A stretch of DNA of 64,000 bases from Amycolatopsis japonica. GTDB lineage: Bacteria > Actinomycetota > Actinomycetes > Mycobacteriales > Pseudonocardiaceae. The position numbers were made by a program, and so were the translations under genes. Each line of letters starts with the position of its first letter. The first letter of the stretch is position 1. The notes beneath the pieces are model-generated. The model did no database searches, had not been told where the DNA came from, and saw only the letters and a program-made list of their open reading frames with translations. Shown piece after piece: positions 24,651 to 33,641 of the stretch. Location: the NCBI RefSeq assembly GCF_000732925.1, contig NZ_CP008953.1, positions 186,001-250,000 on the forward strand. The letters run 5' to 3'.

Positions 24651-27600
24651 GCGGCGCCGCGCACACCGAGCCCTCGGCGATAGGCCCGGTCGAAATCGTC
24701 GCCGAGCCGCTCCCGCACGGTCGTCCTGAGCAGGGCGGCGTCCAGATCGACGGCGAACGAGGTGCCCCGGATGGTCACCGCCGCCCCGATCAGGACCGCC
24801 GCCCGCTCGGCGTCGCCGCGCAGCAGCGCGACCCCGGCGAGGCCTTCGACGGCGCAGGCCATGGTGGTGCTGTCGTGCCAGCGGTCCGCCGACACCAGCG
24901 CCAGCCGGTGCAGCTCCTCGGCCCCGTCGACGTCGCCCTCGGCGGCCAGCACCCAGCCGAGGGAGATCTTCGCGCCGGCACGCACTCCTTCGGCCGCGAA
25001 CGAACCACCGGAACACTCCGCGAGCGCGCGTTCGCTCAACGCGCGGGCCGCCGCCAGATCGCCCTCGTGCCGGGCGAGGAACGACAGCCCGACATATCCG
25101 GCCGCCCGGCTTTCGGGCATCCCGGCCCGGCGCGCGATCTCGATGGCGAGTTCGAAATCCGCCCGCGCGCCCGCCGCGTCACCGTGAAGCAGTTTGCTGC
25201 CGCCGCGACGGCACAGCAGGTCCGCGTTGTCGTCGGAGGCGCCGAGCTCCCGCATCAGCCGCAGGGCCTCGTTCATCGTTTCGAGGGCTTCGGCCTGCCG
25301 GTTCGTCCAGATCAGGACCTGTGACAGGTGATCGAGGGCCATGGAAAGGCCCCAGCGTTCCCCGATCGAGCGGAACGCCTTTGCCCCCTCGCGCAGGAAT
25401 TCCTCCGCCGTTTCGAGATCGCCCTGCATCAGCGCGCGGAGGCCGTAGCCGGTCGGCGAGAGGGCGAGACTCCAGTCGTCGCTGTTCGCCAGCAGCACCC
25501 GGCTGCGTTCGAGCAGCGCGTCGTCGTCACCGGGCGGGCCGGTCACGACACCCATCAACAGCAGCAGCGCCGGGTTCCGGGGTGCCTTGACGAGGCTCGA
25601 CATGAGGCCTTCCACCAGCGGCAGGTGCCGGTCGAGCGCCTCATGGCCCCGCAATCCCGCGGCGGCGGTGAGCACGCAGAGCTGGTGCTCCTCTTCGAGA
25701 CCGTCCGGCGCCCGTTCGCCGAGGCGTTTGACCACTTCCAAGCAGAGCGTCGAGCCCTCGAACCGGCGACCGCGCATCCACCAGTACGTCACCATCGAAG
25801 CCGAAAGCCGGAGCGCGACGCGCACGTCGGATTCCGCGCCCCAGCGCAACGCGGCGAGGAGATCGTCATAGGCGGCGTCGAGGCGGTCGAGCCAGCGCAG
25901 CTGGTCGCCGGTGCGCAGCATCGGATCCGCTTCCTCGGCGAGGGCGAGGAAATGCTCGGCGTGCGCGCGCCGCATCCGGTCGGCTTCGCCCGCTTCGGTG
26001 AGCTTCCCGGCGAAGAAGGCCCGGATCGTTTCGAGCATCCGGTACCGGTCGCCGCCGCGTTCGACGAGTGATCTGTCCACAAGGGACGAAAGCAGCTCCG
26101 CGGTGTCCGGCACGCCGCAGACCGCTTCGGCGTCGGCCAGCGTCGTCCCACCCGCGAAGACCGTCAGCCGCCTGCCCAGCAGACGCTCGTCCTCGTCGAG
26201 CAGATCCCAGCTCCACTCGACGACACCGCGCAGGGTGCGATGCCTGGTCTCGGCGGTCCGGCTGCCTCGCGACAGCAAGCCGAACCGGTCGTCCAACCGG
26301 GCCGCGATCTCACCGATCGGCAGCGTCCGCACGCGTGCGGCGGCGAGTTCGATGGCCAGCGGCAACCCGTCGAGCGCGGCGCAGATCCGCTGGACGTCGC
26401 CCGCGGTGGTGTCGTCGACGGCGAATCCCGGATCACCCGCCCGCGCGCGGTCGGCGAACAGCCGGACGGCGGCGAACTCCAGCGACCGGGCGGGTGGCGT
26501 GCCCGGCGGCGGCACGGCGAGCCGCGGCACGGGGGAGACGATCTCGCCGGTGATGCCCAGCGGTTCGCGGCTGGTGGCGAGCACCCGCAGCGCCGCGGCG
26601 GCGCCGAGCAGCCGGGCGACCAGTTTCGCGGCGGCCTCGACCAGATGCTCGCAGTTGTCGAGCACCAGCAGTACCGCCCGATCGGCCAGCGCGGCGATCA
26701 GGCGCTCCAGCGGCGCGGTCTCCACCGGCGCGGTGACCGCCCCGAGCGCGACCGTCCGCAGGCCGAGGGCGGTCAGCACGGCGTGCGCGACGTCGGCGTC
26801 CTCGGTGTACGGCGCGAGTTCGACGAAGACCGCCGGAAGGTCCATCGCGGCCGCGGTCTCGATGGCCAGCCGGGTCTTGCCCGTCCCGCCGGGGCCGGTC
26901 AGCGTCACCAGGCGCGAACGGTCCAGCTGGTCGAGCACGTGCCGAAGGTCGCCTTCGCGGCCGATGAAGCTGGTGAGCTGCGCGGGAAGCGGCGCGGTTG
27001 TGGTCTTGACGGGCGGCGTCTCACCCCGCAGCACGGCCAGATGCGCGGCGGCGAGGTCGGGTCCGGGGTCCGCGCCGAGCTCGTCGGCCAGGACCCGGCG
27101 GGCGTCCTCGAACGCGGTGAGCGCGTCGGCCTGACGGCCCGCGGCGTGCAGGGCGCGGATCAGCAGCGCGCGTGGCCGTTCCCGCAGTGGCTGCTCGTCG
27201 ATGACCTCGCGAAGCTCGGCGAGGACGTCTTCGTGTCTCCCGAGCTTGAGTTCGGCCTCGACGCGGTCTTCGATCGCGGACGTCTTCAGCTCGTTCAGCC
27301 TCGTGACCTGCGGATCACGGAACGGCGCGTCGGTGATGTCCGCGAACGCCGGACCGCGCCAGAGACCGAGAGCGTCACGAAGCAGCTCGGCCGCCTTCGC
27401 GGCGTCTCCCGCAGTGAGAGCGCGCCGTCCTTCGGCGGCGAGCCGCTCGAACCGGTGGACGTCGACGTCGTCGCGGTCCACGACGAGGCGGTAACCCGCC
27501 GGGCTGAACTCGACGGGCGCGAGCTCCTTCAGCGCACCACGCAGCCGCGAGACCTGCGACTGCAGCGCGTTCGCCACTCCATCGGGTGGCTGCTCGCCGT

Positions 27601-27751
27601 AGAGACCGTCGATGAGCCGTTCCGCGGGGACGACGCGGCCCGCCTCCAGCGCGAGCAACGCGAACAGCGTCCGGACCCTCGGGCCGCCGACCGGGACGGT
27701 GGTGCCGTCCTCGCGGCGCACCTCCGTCGCCCCCAGAACGCCGAATCGCAT
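24629..27751 (-). CDS. Large SARP/AfsR-type regulator (BTAD-NB-ARC-TPR)
   Basis: A 1040-aa regulator. An OmpR-type winged helix (about 1-92, GVANALQSQVSRLRGAL recognition region) is followed by a BTAD domain (about 97-242). An NB-ARC/AAA ATPase comes next, with P-loop GPGGTGKT at 286-293, a Walker B-like VLLVLDNCEHL, and GLPLAIELAAARV. The C-terminal half (about 600-1040) is TPR-like helical repeats. This is the AfsR layout, usually controlling secondary metabolism or membrane genes through direct-repeat operators; such an array lies at 23651-23699. ATG 27751. It diverges from the DegT gene across 104 bp. Confidence 0.9.
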   Translation of the reverse strand: MRFGVLGATEVRREDGTTVPVGGPRVRTLFALLALEAGRVVPAERLIDGLYGEQPPDGVANALQSQVSRLRGALKELAPVEFSPAGYRLVVDRDDVDVHRFERLAAEGRRALTAGDAAKAAELLRDALGLWRGPAFADITDAPFRDPQVTRLNELKTSAIEDRVEAELKLGRHEDVLAELREVIDEQPLRERPRALLIRALHAAGRQADALTAFEDARRVLADELGADPGPDLAAAHLAVLRGETPPVKTTTAPLPAQLTSFIGREGDLRHVLDQLDRSRLVTLTGPGGTGKTRLAIETAAAMDLPAVFVELAPYTEDADVAHAVLTALGLRTVALGAVTAPVETAPLERLIAALADRAVLLVLDNCEHLVEAAAKLVARLLGAAAALRVLATSREPLGITGEIVSPVPRLAVPPPGTPPARSLEFAAVRLFADRARAGDPGFAVDDTTAGDVQRICAALDGLPLAIELAAARVRTLPIGEIAARLDDRFGLLSRGSRTAETRHRTLRGVVEWSWDLLDEDERLLGRRLTVFAGGTTLADAEAVCGVPDTAELLSSLVDRSLVERGGDRYRMLETIRAFFAGKLTEAGEADRMRRAHAEHFLALAEEADPMLRTGDQLRWLDRLDAAYDDLLAALRWGAESDVRVALRLSASMVTYWWMRGRRFEGSTLCLEVVKRLGERAPDGLEEEHQLCVLTAAAGLRGHEALDRHLPLVEGLMSSLVKAPRNPALLLLMGVVTGPPGDDDALLERSRVLLANSDDWSLALSPTGYGLRALMQGDLETAEEFLREGAKAFRSIGERWGLSMALDHLSQVLIWTNRQAEALETMNEALRLMRELGASDDNADLLCRRGGSKLLHGDAAGARADFELAIEIARRAGMPESRAAGYVGLSFLARHEGDLAAARALSERALAECSGGSFAAEGVRAGAKISLGWVLAAEGDVDGAEELHRLALVSADRWHDSTTMACAVEGLAGVALLRGDAERAAVLIGAAVTIRGTSFAVDLDAALLRTTVRERLGDDFDRAYRRGLGVRGAAQLTGKL

Positions 27752-27855
27752 GAGCTCAAGAGTAGGACGTCGTTTACCTGGGCGGATCCAGCCCGCCCGA
27801 GATCCGCCGAATGGCGTCTATACACTTCGCCGGGTCCCCACGCAATGGGAGAGGT

Positions 27856-28986
27856 ATGTCTGAGCACGAACCTGTGGTCCTCGGTCAGCCGACCGTCGGC
27901 GACGAAGAGCTCGCCGCGGTGGCGGAGGTGTTCCGGTCCGGCTGGCTGGCCGGTGCCGGTCCCGCCTGCCGCCGTTTCGAGGAACGCTTCGCGAAGACCG
28001 TCGGCACCGCGCACGCCCTGACCACCAGCAACTGTGGCTCGGCACTCTTCCTCGGGCTGCGTGTGCTCGGCGTGAAGCCGGGCGACGAGGTCATCGTCGG
28101 CGACTACACGTTCCCCGCCACCGGCCACGCCGTGCTCCAGGCGGGCGCGACCCCGGTGTTCGCGGACATCCGCCCGGACGTGTGGAGCGCCGATCCGGCG
28201 TCGATCGAAGCGCTGATCACCCCGCGCACGGTCGGCATCCTCGCCGTCGACGTGGCCGGGCAGCCCGGTGACTTCGACGAGTACCGCGCCATCGCCGACA
28301 AGCACGGCCTGTGGCTCTTCGAGGACGCCGCCTGCGCCGCGGGCGCGACGTACAAGACCCGCCCGGCCGGCAGCCTCGCCGACCTCGCCGCGTTCTCCTT
28401 CCACGGCCGCAAAGGCATCACCGCGGGCGAAGGCGGCGCGCTGGTCTCGGACCGCGAAGACCTCATCGCGCACGCGCGCAAGCTGCACACCTACGGCATC
28501 GAGCCCGCCATCACCCGCGAGGGTTCCGGCGCGCTGCCGATCCCGGAGTTCCACGAGCTGGGTTACAACTTCCGGCTCTCGGACGTGCAGGCCGCGATCA
28601 TGAACGTCCAGCTCGACCGCCTCCCGGACCTGCTCGCGGCCCGCCGTTCGGTGGCCAAGCGCTACCACGAGGCGTTCGAGAACCTGCCCGGCATCGACGT
28701 CCCGGTGGAACTGCCGGACCGCGAACACCCGTGGCAGGCCTACATCCTCACCGTGGCCCCGGAGATCGACCGCGACGCGCTCGCGCTGCGGATCCGCGAG
28801 CAAGGCGTGCAGTGCAACTTCGGCACCTACGCCTCGCACCTCCAACCCATCTACGGCAAGAAGCAGACCTTGCCGGTATCGGCGGACCTCTTCGCCCGTC
28901 ATCTCGCCATCCCGATGCACGCCAACCTCACCGATGCCCAGGTCGACCGGGTCATCGGGACCGTCAGCGCCGCACTGCCGAGCTAG
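27856..28986 (+). CDS. DegT/DnrJ/EryC1 sugar aminotransferase
   Basis: A 376-aa PLP enzyme that transaminates a keto sugar nucleotide. The Schiff-base Lys is K186 in AAFSFHGRKGITAGEGGAL. Other family blocks are TSNCGSALFLGLRVLGVKPGDEVIVGDYTFPAT, VDVAGQPGDFDE and ELGYNFRLSDVQAAI. ATG 27856 is preferred, with GGGAGAGG immediately upstream; 15 extra upstream residues are unconserved. It is first of four genes with an SDR epimerase, a glycosyltransferase and a hexapeptide acyltransferase. Together these look like a pathway to an acylated amino sugar and its transfer to a surface glycan. Confidence 0.9.
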   Translation: MSEHEPVVLGQPTVGDEELAAVAEVFRSGWLAGAGPACRRFEERFAKTVGTAHALTTSNCGSALFLGLRVLGVKPGDEVIVGDYTFPATGHAVLQAGATPVFADIRPDVWSADPASIEALITPRTVGILAVDVAGQPGDFDEYRAIADKHGLWLFEDAACAAGATYKTRPAGSLADLAAFSFHGRKGITAGEGGALVSDREDLIAHARKLHTYGIEPAITREGSGALPIPEFHELGYNFRLSDVQAAIMNVQLDRLPDLLAARRSVAKRYHEAFENLPGIDVPVELPDREHPWQAYILTVAPEIDRDALALRIREQGVQCNFGTYASHLQPIYGKKQTLPVSADLFARHLAIPMHANLTDAQVDRVIGTVSAALPS

Positions 28987-28993
28987 GAGAGAA

Positions 28994-29923
28994 ATGCCCG
29001 ACAAGAAGGTCCTCTTCACCGGGGGCGGCGGTTTCATCGCCGCGCACGTCATCCCGATGCTGATCGAAGGCGGCTACACCGTCCGCGTCTTCGACAACAT
29101 GACGCGCGGCGACCGCGCCAGGATCAACGAGTTCGTCGCCACCGGCAAGGTCGAACTGGTCGAGAAGGACGTGCGCTACGGCGGCGCCGTGCGTGAGGCC
29201 ATGCGCGGCTGCACGCACGTCATCCACTTCGCCACCGTGTCGATCAACAAGTCGGTCGCGGACCCGCACGAGTCCATCGACATCAACATGGTCGGCAACC
29301 ACAACGTCTTCGCCGCTGCGGCGGACGAGGGCGTCGAGCGGGTCGTGTTCGCCTCGACCGCGTCCGTCTACGGCGACCCGAAGCGGCTGCCGATGCACGA
29401 GGACGACGAGCTCAAGCCGCTCACGCCGTACTGCATCTCGAAGCGCGCGGGCGAGGACATGCTCGGCTTCTACGAGCGCACCAAGGGCCTGTCCTGGAAC
29501 GCGCTGCGGTTCTTCAACGTGTACGGCCCCGGCCAGAAGATCGAGGCCTACTACACGTCGGTGATCAACCACTTCATCCAGCGCCTGCGCGCGGGTCAGC
29601 CGCCGATCATCGACGGCCGCGGCGACCAATCGATGGACTTCGTGCACGTCACCGACCTGGCCCGCGCCGTCGTCGCGGCGCTGGAATCGGAGAAGGCGAA
29701 CGTGCCGATCAACATCGGCACCGGTATCGACACCTCCATCGCGACGCTGGCGAAGATCCTCATCGACGCCGTCGGTGTGAACGTCGAGCCGCTGTTCAAC
29801 GAGCGCGACGTGCTGGTCTCGCGGCGTGCCGCCGACATCACCCGTGCCCGCGAGATCCTCGGCTGGGAGCCGAAGATCTCGGTGGAAGAAGGCATGTACG
29901 AACTGGTGAAGGCTTCGGAGTGA
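28994..29923 (+). CDS. NAD-dependent sugar epimerase/dehydratase (extended SDR)
   Basis: A 309-aa extended short-chain dehydrogenase. The Rossmann loop TGGGGFIAAH is at the N-terminus; the third Gly of the usual GxxGxxG reads Ala-Ala here, an oddity. The catalytic ASTASVYGD Ser and YCISK (YxxxK) are present, as is RFFNVYGPGQ. NAD(H)-dependent C4 epimerisation or 4,6-dehydration of a nucleotide sugar is expected; the exact sugar is undetermined. ATG 28994 has AGGAGAGAA upstream. It lies 7 bp after the DegT gene. Confidence 0.88.
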   Translation: MPDKKVLFTGGGGFIAAHVIPMLIEGGYTVRVFDNMTRGDRARINEFVATGKVELVEKDVRYGGAVREAMRGCTHVIHFATVSINKSVADPHESIDINMVGNHNVFAAAADEGVERVVFASTASVYGDPKRLPMHEDDELKPLTPYCISKRAGEDMLGFYERTKGLSWNALRFFNVYGPGQKIEAYYTSVINHFIQRLRAGQPPIIDGRGDQSMDFVHVTDLARAVVAALESEKANVPINIGTGIDTSIATLAKILIDAVGVNVEPLFNERDVLVSRRAADITRAREILGWEPKISVEEGMYELVKASE

Positions 29924-29949
29924 GTGCCGGGCCAGGGGAGAGCCGCCCC

Positions 29950-31146
29950 ATGCGTATCGCCGTGGTGAACAACTTCTTCCCGCCGAGGGTGGGCGGAAGC
30001 GCGCACATGGCGGCTTCCCTGGCCGAGCAGTACGCGGCGCGCGGGCACGAGGTGCTCGCGATCACCGCCGCGTACGCCGACGCCCCGGCCGACGAGACGA
30101 AGGACGGCTACCGCGTCGTCCGCCTGCCCGCGGTGAAGATGCCGCAGCTGGGCCTGTCGATCGACTTCGACATGAGCTTCGCCTCGCTGCGGCCGGGGAA
30201 CTGGCGACGGCTGCGGAAGCTGCTGGACGAGTTCAAGCCCGACGCGATCCACCTGCACGGGCAGTTCTTCGACCTGTCGTGGCTGGCCGGACGGTACGCG
30301 CGGCGGCACAAGCTGCCGATGCTGCTGACCATCCACACGCTGCTGATCAGCGACAACAAGCTGTACGGCGGCGTCTTCCGGTTCCTGGACACCGTGCTGG
30401 TGAACCCGATCCTGCGCTACCTCAAGCCGCGGTACGTCATCCTCGACAAGCTCGGCGTCGACTACTGCGTCGAGCGCTACGGCACGAGCGACGCGAACTC
30501 GGACTACTTCCCGATCGCCGTCGACACCGGGAACTTCGAGAAGCCTTTGACGAAGGATGTCCGGGCGGAGCATGGACTCGGCGACGGTCCGGTGATCGTC
30601 TCGCTCGGGCACGTGATCCCGCTGCGCAATCGGCTGCCGCTGGTCGAAGCACTTCCGTCCATTTTGGACAAACACCCCGGCGTGAAGGTGGTCGTCGTCG
30701 GCCGCGTGTATCACGACGTCTTCCTCAAGCGAGCGGAAGAACTCGGGGTCGCGGACGCCATCATCGTCACCGGCGCCGTGCCGAAGGCGGACGTGCCCGC
30801 GTACTTCGCCGCCGCCGACATCGTCACGCACGACCTCAACGGCGGCTGCGGCACCGCGTCGCTGGAGGCGATGCTCTCGGGTACCGCGACCATCGCTTCG
30901 GTCACCGAGGACAACTACCCGGGCATCGAACTGCGCAACGGCGAGAACATCCTGCTGGTGCGCCCGGACGACAGCGAGGCGGTGGCGAACACCGTCATCG
31001 AACTGCTCGACGACCCGGAGAAGCGGGCTTTGGTGGCACAGCGGGAAAGCGCGATGGTGCGGGCCAACTTCGGCCTCGACGTCGTCGCCGAAGAACACCT
31101 GCGTACCTTCGAGAAACTGGTGACCGAGGCCGATGTTCTTCGATGA
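29950..31146 (+). CDS. Glycosyltransferase family 4 (GT-B)
   Basis: A 398-aa retaining GT-B glycosyltransferase. The N-terminal MRIAVVNNFFPPRVGGSAHMAASLAEQYAARGHEV is the usual GT4 opening. The C-terminal domain has VIVSLGHVIPLRNRLPLVEAL, and the donor site GGCGTASLEAMLSGTATIAS with E at the EX7E position. ATG 29950 is chosen by homology; GTG 29920, which would overlap the upstream stop, is the alternative. A cytoplasmic-face membrane enzyme using a nucleotide sugar from the upstream genes is the simplest reading. Confidence 0.88.
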   Translation: MRIAVVNNFFPPRVGGSAHMAASLAEQYAARGHEVLAITAAYADAPADETKDGYRVVRLPAVKMPQLGLSIDFDMSFASLRPGNWRRLRKLLDEFKPDAIHLHGQFFDLSWLAGRYARRHKLPMLLTIHTLLISDNKLYGGVFRFLDTVLVNPILRYLKPRYVILDKLGVDYCVERYGTSDANSDYFPIAVDTGNFEKPLTKDVRAEHGLGDGPVIVSLGHVIPLRNRLPLVEALPSILDKHPGVKVVVVGRVYHDVFLKRAEELGVADAIIVTGAVPKADVPAYFAAADIVTHDLNGGCGTASLEAMLSGTATIASVTEDNYPGIELRNGENILLVRPDDSEAVANTVIELLDDPEKRALVAQRESAMVRANFGLDVVAEEHLRTFEKLVTEADVLR

Positions 31147-31759
31147 CGAGCGCAGCAACCGGCTGCGCCCGCAGATCCTGACCGAACTCGTTTCGCAGTA
31201 CATGAACGACGCCGAGCGCGCTCGTTTCTACGGGCTGCCGGAGTCGACCCGGGTCCGCGAACGCGTGAAGATCATCAGCCCGGAGAACCTGAAGATCGGC
31301 GAACACTGCTGGATCGGCGAAGGCGCGGCGCTCGACGCGAGCGGCGGGCTGGAGATCGGCGAGCACACCAGCATCGGCCTCAACACGCTGATCTTCACGC
31401 ATTCCAGCTGGCTCGCGAACATGACGCTGCAGAACCACTCGGGCAGCGACCTCATCGAACGCAAACCCGTGAAGATCGGCAAAGGCTGCTTCATCGGCGG
31501 CCTCGTGGTGATCATGGCCGGCGTCACGATCGGCGATTTCGCCACCGTGCAGCCGAATTCCGTGGTCGCCAAGGACGTCCCGCCGCGCAGCCTGGTGGCG
31601 GGCAACCCGGCGCGCGTCTTCCAGAAGTACGACGACGAGTACATCCAGTCCGAAGTGGAGCGTGTGCGCGCCGAAAACGCGCGGCGGCGGGCGCTGGCCG
31701 AGGAACGCGGGGACGCCGCTGGTTCTTGGGGCGCCCCGGCAGGCGATTTCACGGAGTAG
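31133..31759 (+). CDS. Hexapeptide-repeat (LbH) acyltransferase
   Basis: A 208-aa left-handed beta-helix protein with hexapeptide repeats (IGEHCWIGEGAALDASGGLEIGEHTSIGLNTLI and VKIGKGCFIGGLVVIMAGVTIGDFATVQPNSVVAKDV). The catalytic-type His is in FTHSSW. The xylose/maltose O-acetyltransferase-like end is PPRSLVAGNPARVF. An Arg/Glu/Ala-rich helix closes the protein. It likely acetylates the sugar made or transferred by the three upstream genes. It overlaps the glycosyltransferase by 14 bp, so translation is coupled. Confidence 0.85.
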   Translation: MFFDDERSNRLRPQILTELVSQYMNDAERARFYGLPESTRVRERVKIISPENLKIGEHCWIGEGAALDASGGLEIGEHTSIGLNTLIFTHSSWLANMTLQNHSGSDLIERKPVKIGKGCFIGGLVVIMAGVTIGDFATVQPNSVVAKDVPPRSLVAGNPARVFQKYDDEYIQSEVERVRAENARRRALAEERGDAAGSWGAPAGDFTE

Positions 31760-31775
31760 CTCCGGGGCCGCCGTC

Positions 31776-31870
31776 ACGTGATCAGGCACGTGACTCGCGT
31801 GATTGGATGCCGCACTCGGTGTTCCGCCTCTGATCACGCGAGTTCCGGCTTCGATCACGCGAGTGCGGTC
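31776..31870. repeat. Cluster of ATCACGCGAGT repeats in both orientations
   Basis: ATCACGCGAGT occurs at 31833 and again at 31854. The inverted form ACTCGCGTGAT is at 31793, and related GTGATCAGGCACGTGA is at 31778. No ORF in this stretch looks coding. It lies between the glycan operon and the truncated Uma2 gene. Confidence 0.45.
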
Positions 31871-31950
31871 TTACGACCCACTGCACCGGCTGCCCGCTGG
31901 CGCTTCGACGATTGTGCGCGTTCGACCGGACGGCGCGTGTGGCGTGGGGC

Positions 31951-31993
31951 GAAGGCTCCCTTCGCCGCATGAGACGCGACGAAGGGAGCCTTC
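31951..31993. repeat. 14-bp-arm hairpin GAAGGCTCCCTTCG/CGAAGGGAGCCTTC
   Basis: Arms 31951-31964 and 31980-31993 are perfect complements around a 15-nt spacer containing GCATGAGACGCG. It is a member of the local AAGG-CCTT hairpin family, immediately upstream of the truncated Uma2 reading frame. Confidence 0.6.
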
Positions 31994-31999
31994 AGCCCA

Positions 32000-32365
32000 G
32001 GCTGGTTGTTGCTCGCCGAGGAGCCGTTGACCATTCGCGTGCCGGACGTACTCGTCACGAGCTCGACCGAGCTGAACGTCCGCCGAGCCTCGCCGTCGGA
32101 CGTGCGGTTGGTCATCGAGGTGCTCTCCGAGGGAACCGTCCGCACCGACCGGGTCACCAAGTTCTCCGAATACGCCGAAGTCGGCATCGAGCACTACTGG
32201 ATCGTCGACCTCGAAGAACCGGCGAGCATGACCACGTACCGCCTGATCGACGGCGAGTACGAGAACTTCGGCGAGCACACCGGCAAGGTGAGCCTCGACT
32301 TCGACGGCACTCCGCTCACGCTCGACCTCGACGCGCTGACCACCCGCCACGCGCAGCGCCCCTAG
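32000..32365 (+). pseudogene. 5'-truncated Uma2-family (DUF820) endonuclease-like remnant
   Basis: The readable frame gives about 120 aa: IRVPDVLVTSS, then LVIEVLSEGTVRTDRVTKFSEYAEVGIEHYWIVDLEE, a clear match to the second half of Uma2 proteins. These have PDVVV...EVLSPSTRRRDR..K...Y...GV.EYWIVD with PD-(D/E)xK-like residues. Full-length members are near 190 aa; the N-terminal ~70 residues, with the first strand-helix unit, are missing. The remnant begins right after the hairpin repeat at 31951-31993. No normal start with a ribosome-binding site is present (only TTG 32006). I judge it a relic. Confidence 0.6.
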
Positions 32366-32422
32366 ATGTCATGAACGACCCTTTCCTGACGAAAAACGTC
32401 AGGAAAGGGTCGTTCATGACAT
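32366..32422. terminator. Perfect 26-bp-arm hairpin with AAAAA loop
   Basis: Arms 32366-32391 and 32397-32422 (ATGTCATGAACGACCCTTTC... and its complement) are perfect around five A. It starts at the base after the Uma2 remnant stop and precedes the copC gene. Confidence 0.65.
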
Positions 32423-32524
32423 TCGACAAGGCTGCAGCGCCCCTGATCACGAGCCGGAACCAACGCCCTTCCCGGCCCGACTACTAGGCTCGGCGGGGGA
32501 GTTCCCCGGTGAGAAGGGTGTCTG

Positions 32525-33085
32525 ATGAGGTTCAAGCGGTTCGGTGCGTCGTTGCTGGTCACCGGGTTGGCCCTGCTGGGCACCGCGTCCCCGGCGCTGG
32601 CCCATTCGGAACTGAAGAGCAGTGACCCGGCGAGGGGCGCTTCGCTGGCGACGCCTCCGACGCAGATCAAGCTGACCTTCTCGGGCCCGGTCACCCTCGC
32701 CGACCAGAACCCGATCCAGATCACCGGCCCCGAGAACGCGTCGTGGACGGTCGGCCGCGCGGAGGTCGCCGGAACGGTCGTCACGGCGCCGGTCCAGGCC
32801 GTCGGCCCCGCGGGCGAGTACACGCTCCGCTACAAGGTCACCTTCGAGGACACGCACGCCACGAGCGGCTCGGTGAAGTTCAACCTCAGCGCGCCGGCAC
32901 CGAGCCCGACGAGCCAGGCCCCGACGAGCAGCCAGGCTCCGGCCAGCAGCGCTGCCCCGGCACCGCAGGCCGGCGAGACCACTCCCGAAGACCTCGTGCC
33001 CACTTGGGTGTGGATCGTCCTCGCGGTGGCCGTGGTCGTGGCGGGGATCGTAGTCGCGCTCCGGTTCACTCGCCGGAAGGACTGA
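32525..33085 (+). CDS. CopC-domain copper-binding membrane protein
   Basis: This encodes 186 aa. The signal peptide ends at SPALA-HSELKSSDPARGA, leaving His at the mature N-terminus, as in CopC copper sites. The CopC beta-barrel spans about residues 27-122, with LTFSGPV and FEDTHATSGSVKFNL carrying the second His region. A Ser/Pro/Ala linker then leads to a C-terminal membrane helix (about 158-180) and RRKD. It is an extracytoplasmic, membrane-tethered copper-binding protein. No CopD follows; the next gene is an ECF sigma factor. Confidence 0.88.
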   Translation: MRFKRFGASLLVTGLALLGTASPALAHSELKSSDPARGASLATPPTQIKLTFSGPVTLADQNPIQITGPENASWTVGRAEVAGTVVTAPVQAVGPAGEYTLRYKVTFEDTHATSGSVKFNLSAPAPSPTSQAPTSSQAPASSAAPAPQAGETTPEDLVPTWVWIVLAVAVVVAGIVVALRFTRRKD

Positions 33086-33119
33086 AGCAACCTTTCAGGT
33101 GGTCAACCGTCGAACGGAG

Positions 33120-33641
33120 ATGAGGACCAGGGTGGCTCGCGGCGATGACGAGTTCGTCGAGTTCGTGCGGAACTCGGCGACCCGTCTCCAGCATGCGGCC
33201 TTCCTGCTCACCAGCGACCGTCATCAAGCCGAGGACGCCACCCAGACGGCGCTCGCCAAGACGTACGCGGCCTGGTCGCGGGTACGCCGCAAGGACGCCT
33301 ACGCGTACGCGCGGCAGGTGCTCGTCAACCACGTCATCGACGGCTGGCGGCGCCCGATCCGCGAGAACGCCACGGAGGACATCCCCGAGCAGCCGAGCGG
33401 CATGGACGTCGCCGGTGCCGTTGTCCAGCGGAAATGGCTGCTTGACGCGTTGCGTACGCTCACAGACCGGGAGAGAGCCGTCGTGGTGCTCAGGCACTTC
33501 TTCGACTTGAAGGAATCCGACGTGGCGGGCGAATTGGGTGTCTCGGTCGGCACCGTGAAGAGCACCAATTCCCGCGCCCTGACCAAACTGCGGATCACCG
33601 CGGAGGACGGAACGGAACTGATCGGGGGGCTGGGACGATGA
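33120..33641 (+). CDS. SigE-family ECF RNA polymerase sigma factor
   Basis: A 173-aa ECF sigma factor of the actinobacterial SigE-type subgroup. Region 2 is RLQHAAFLLTSDRHQAEDATQTALAKTYAAW. Region 4 is LDALRTLTDRERAVVVLRHFFDLKESDVAGELGVSVGTVKSTNSRALTKLR. There is no C-terminal SnoaL extension. The start is ATG 33120 (CGGAG upstream), although GTG 33132 also has a purine-rich site. It overlaps the following gene by ATGA. That gene is the probable anti-sigma factor. Confidence 0.9.
   Translation: MRTRVARGDDEFVEFVRNSATRLQHAAFLLTSDRHQAEDATQTALAKTYAAWSRVRRKDAYAYARQVLVNHVIDGWRRPIRENATEDIPEQPSGMDVAGAVVQRKWLLDALRTLTDRERAVVVLRHFFDLKESDVAGELGVSVGTVKSTNSRALTKLRITAEDGTELIGGLGR

Noticed and set aside
31133..31759. 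A second LpxA
   Set aside because: The repeats and PPRSLVAGNPARV end match acetyltransferases of the maltose/xylose type; the LpxA histidine set is absent.
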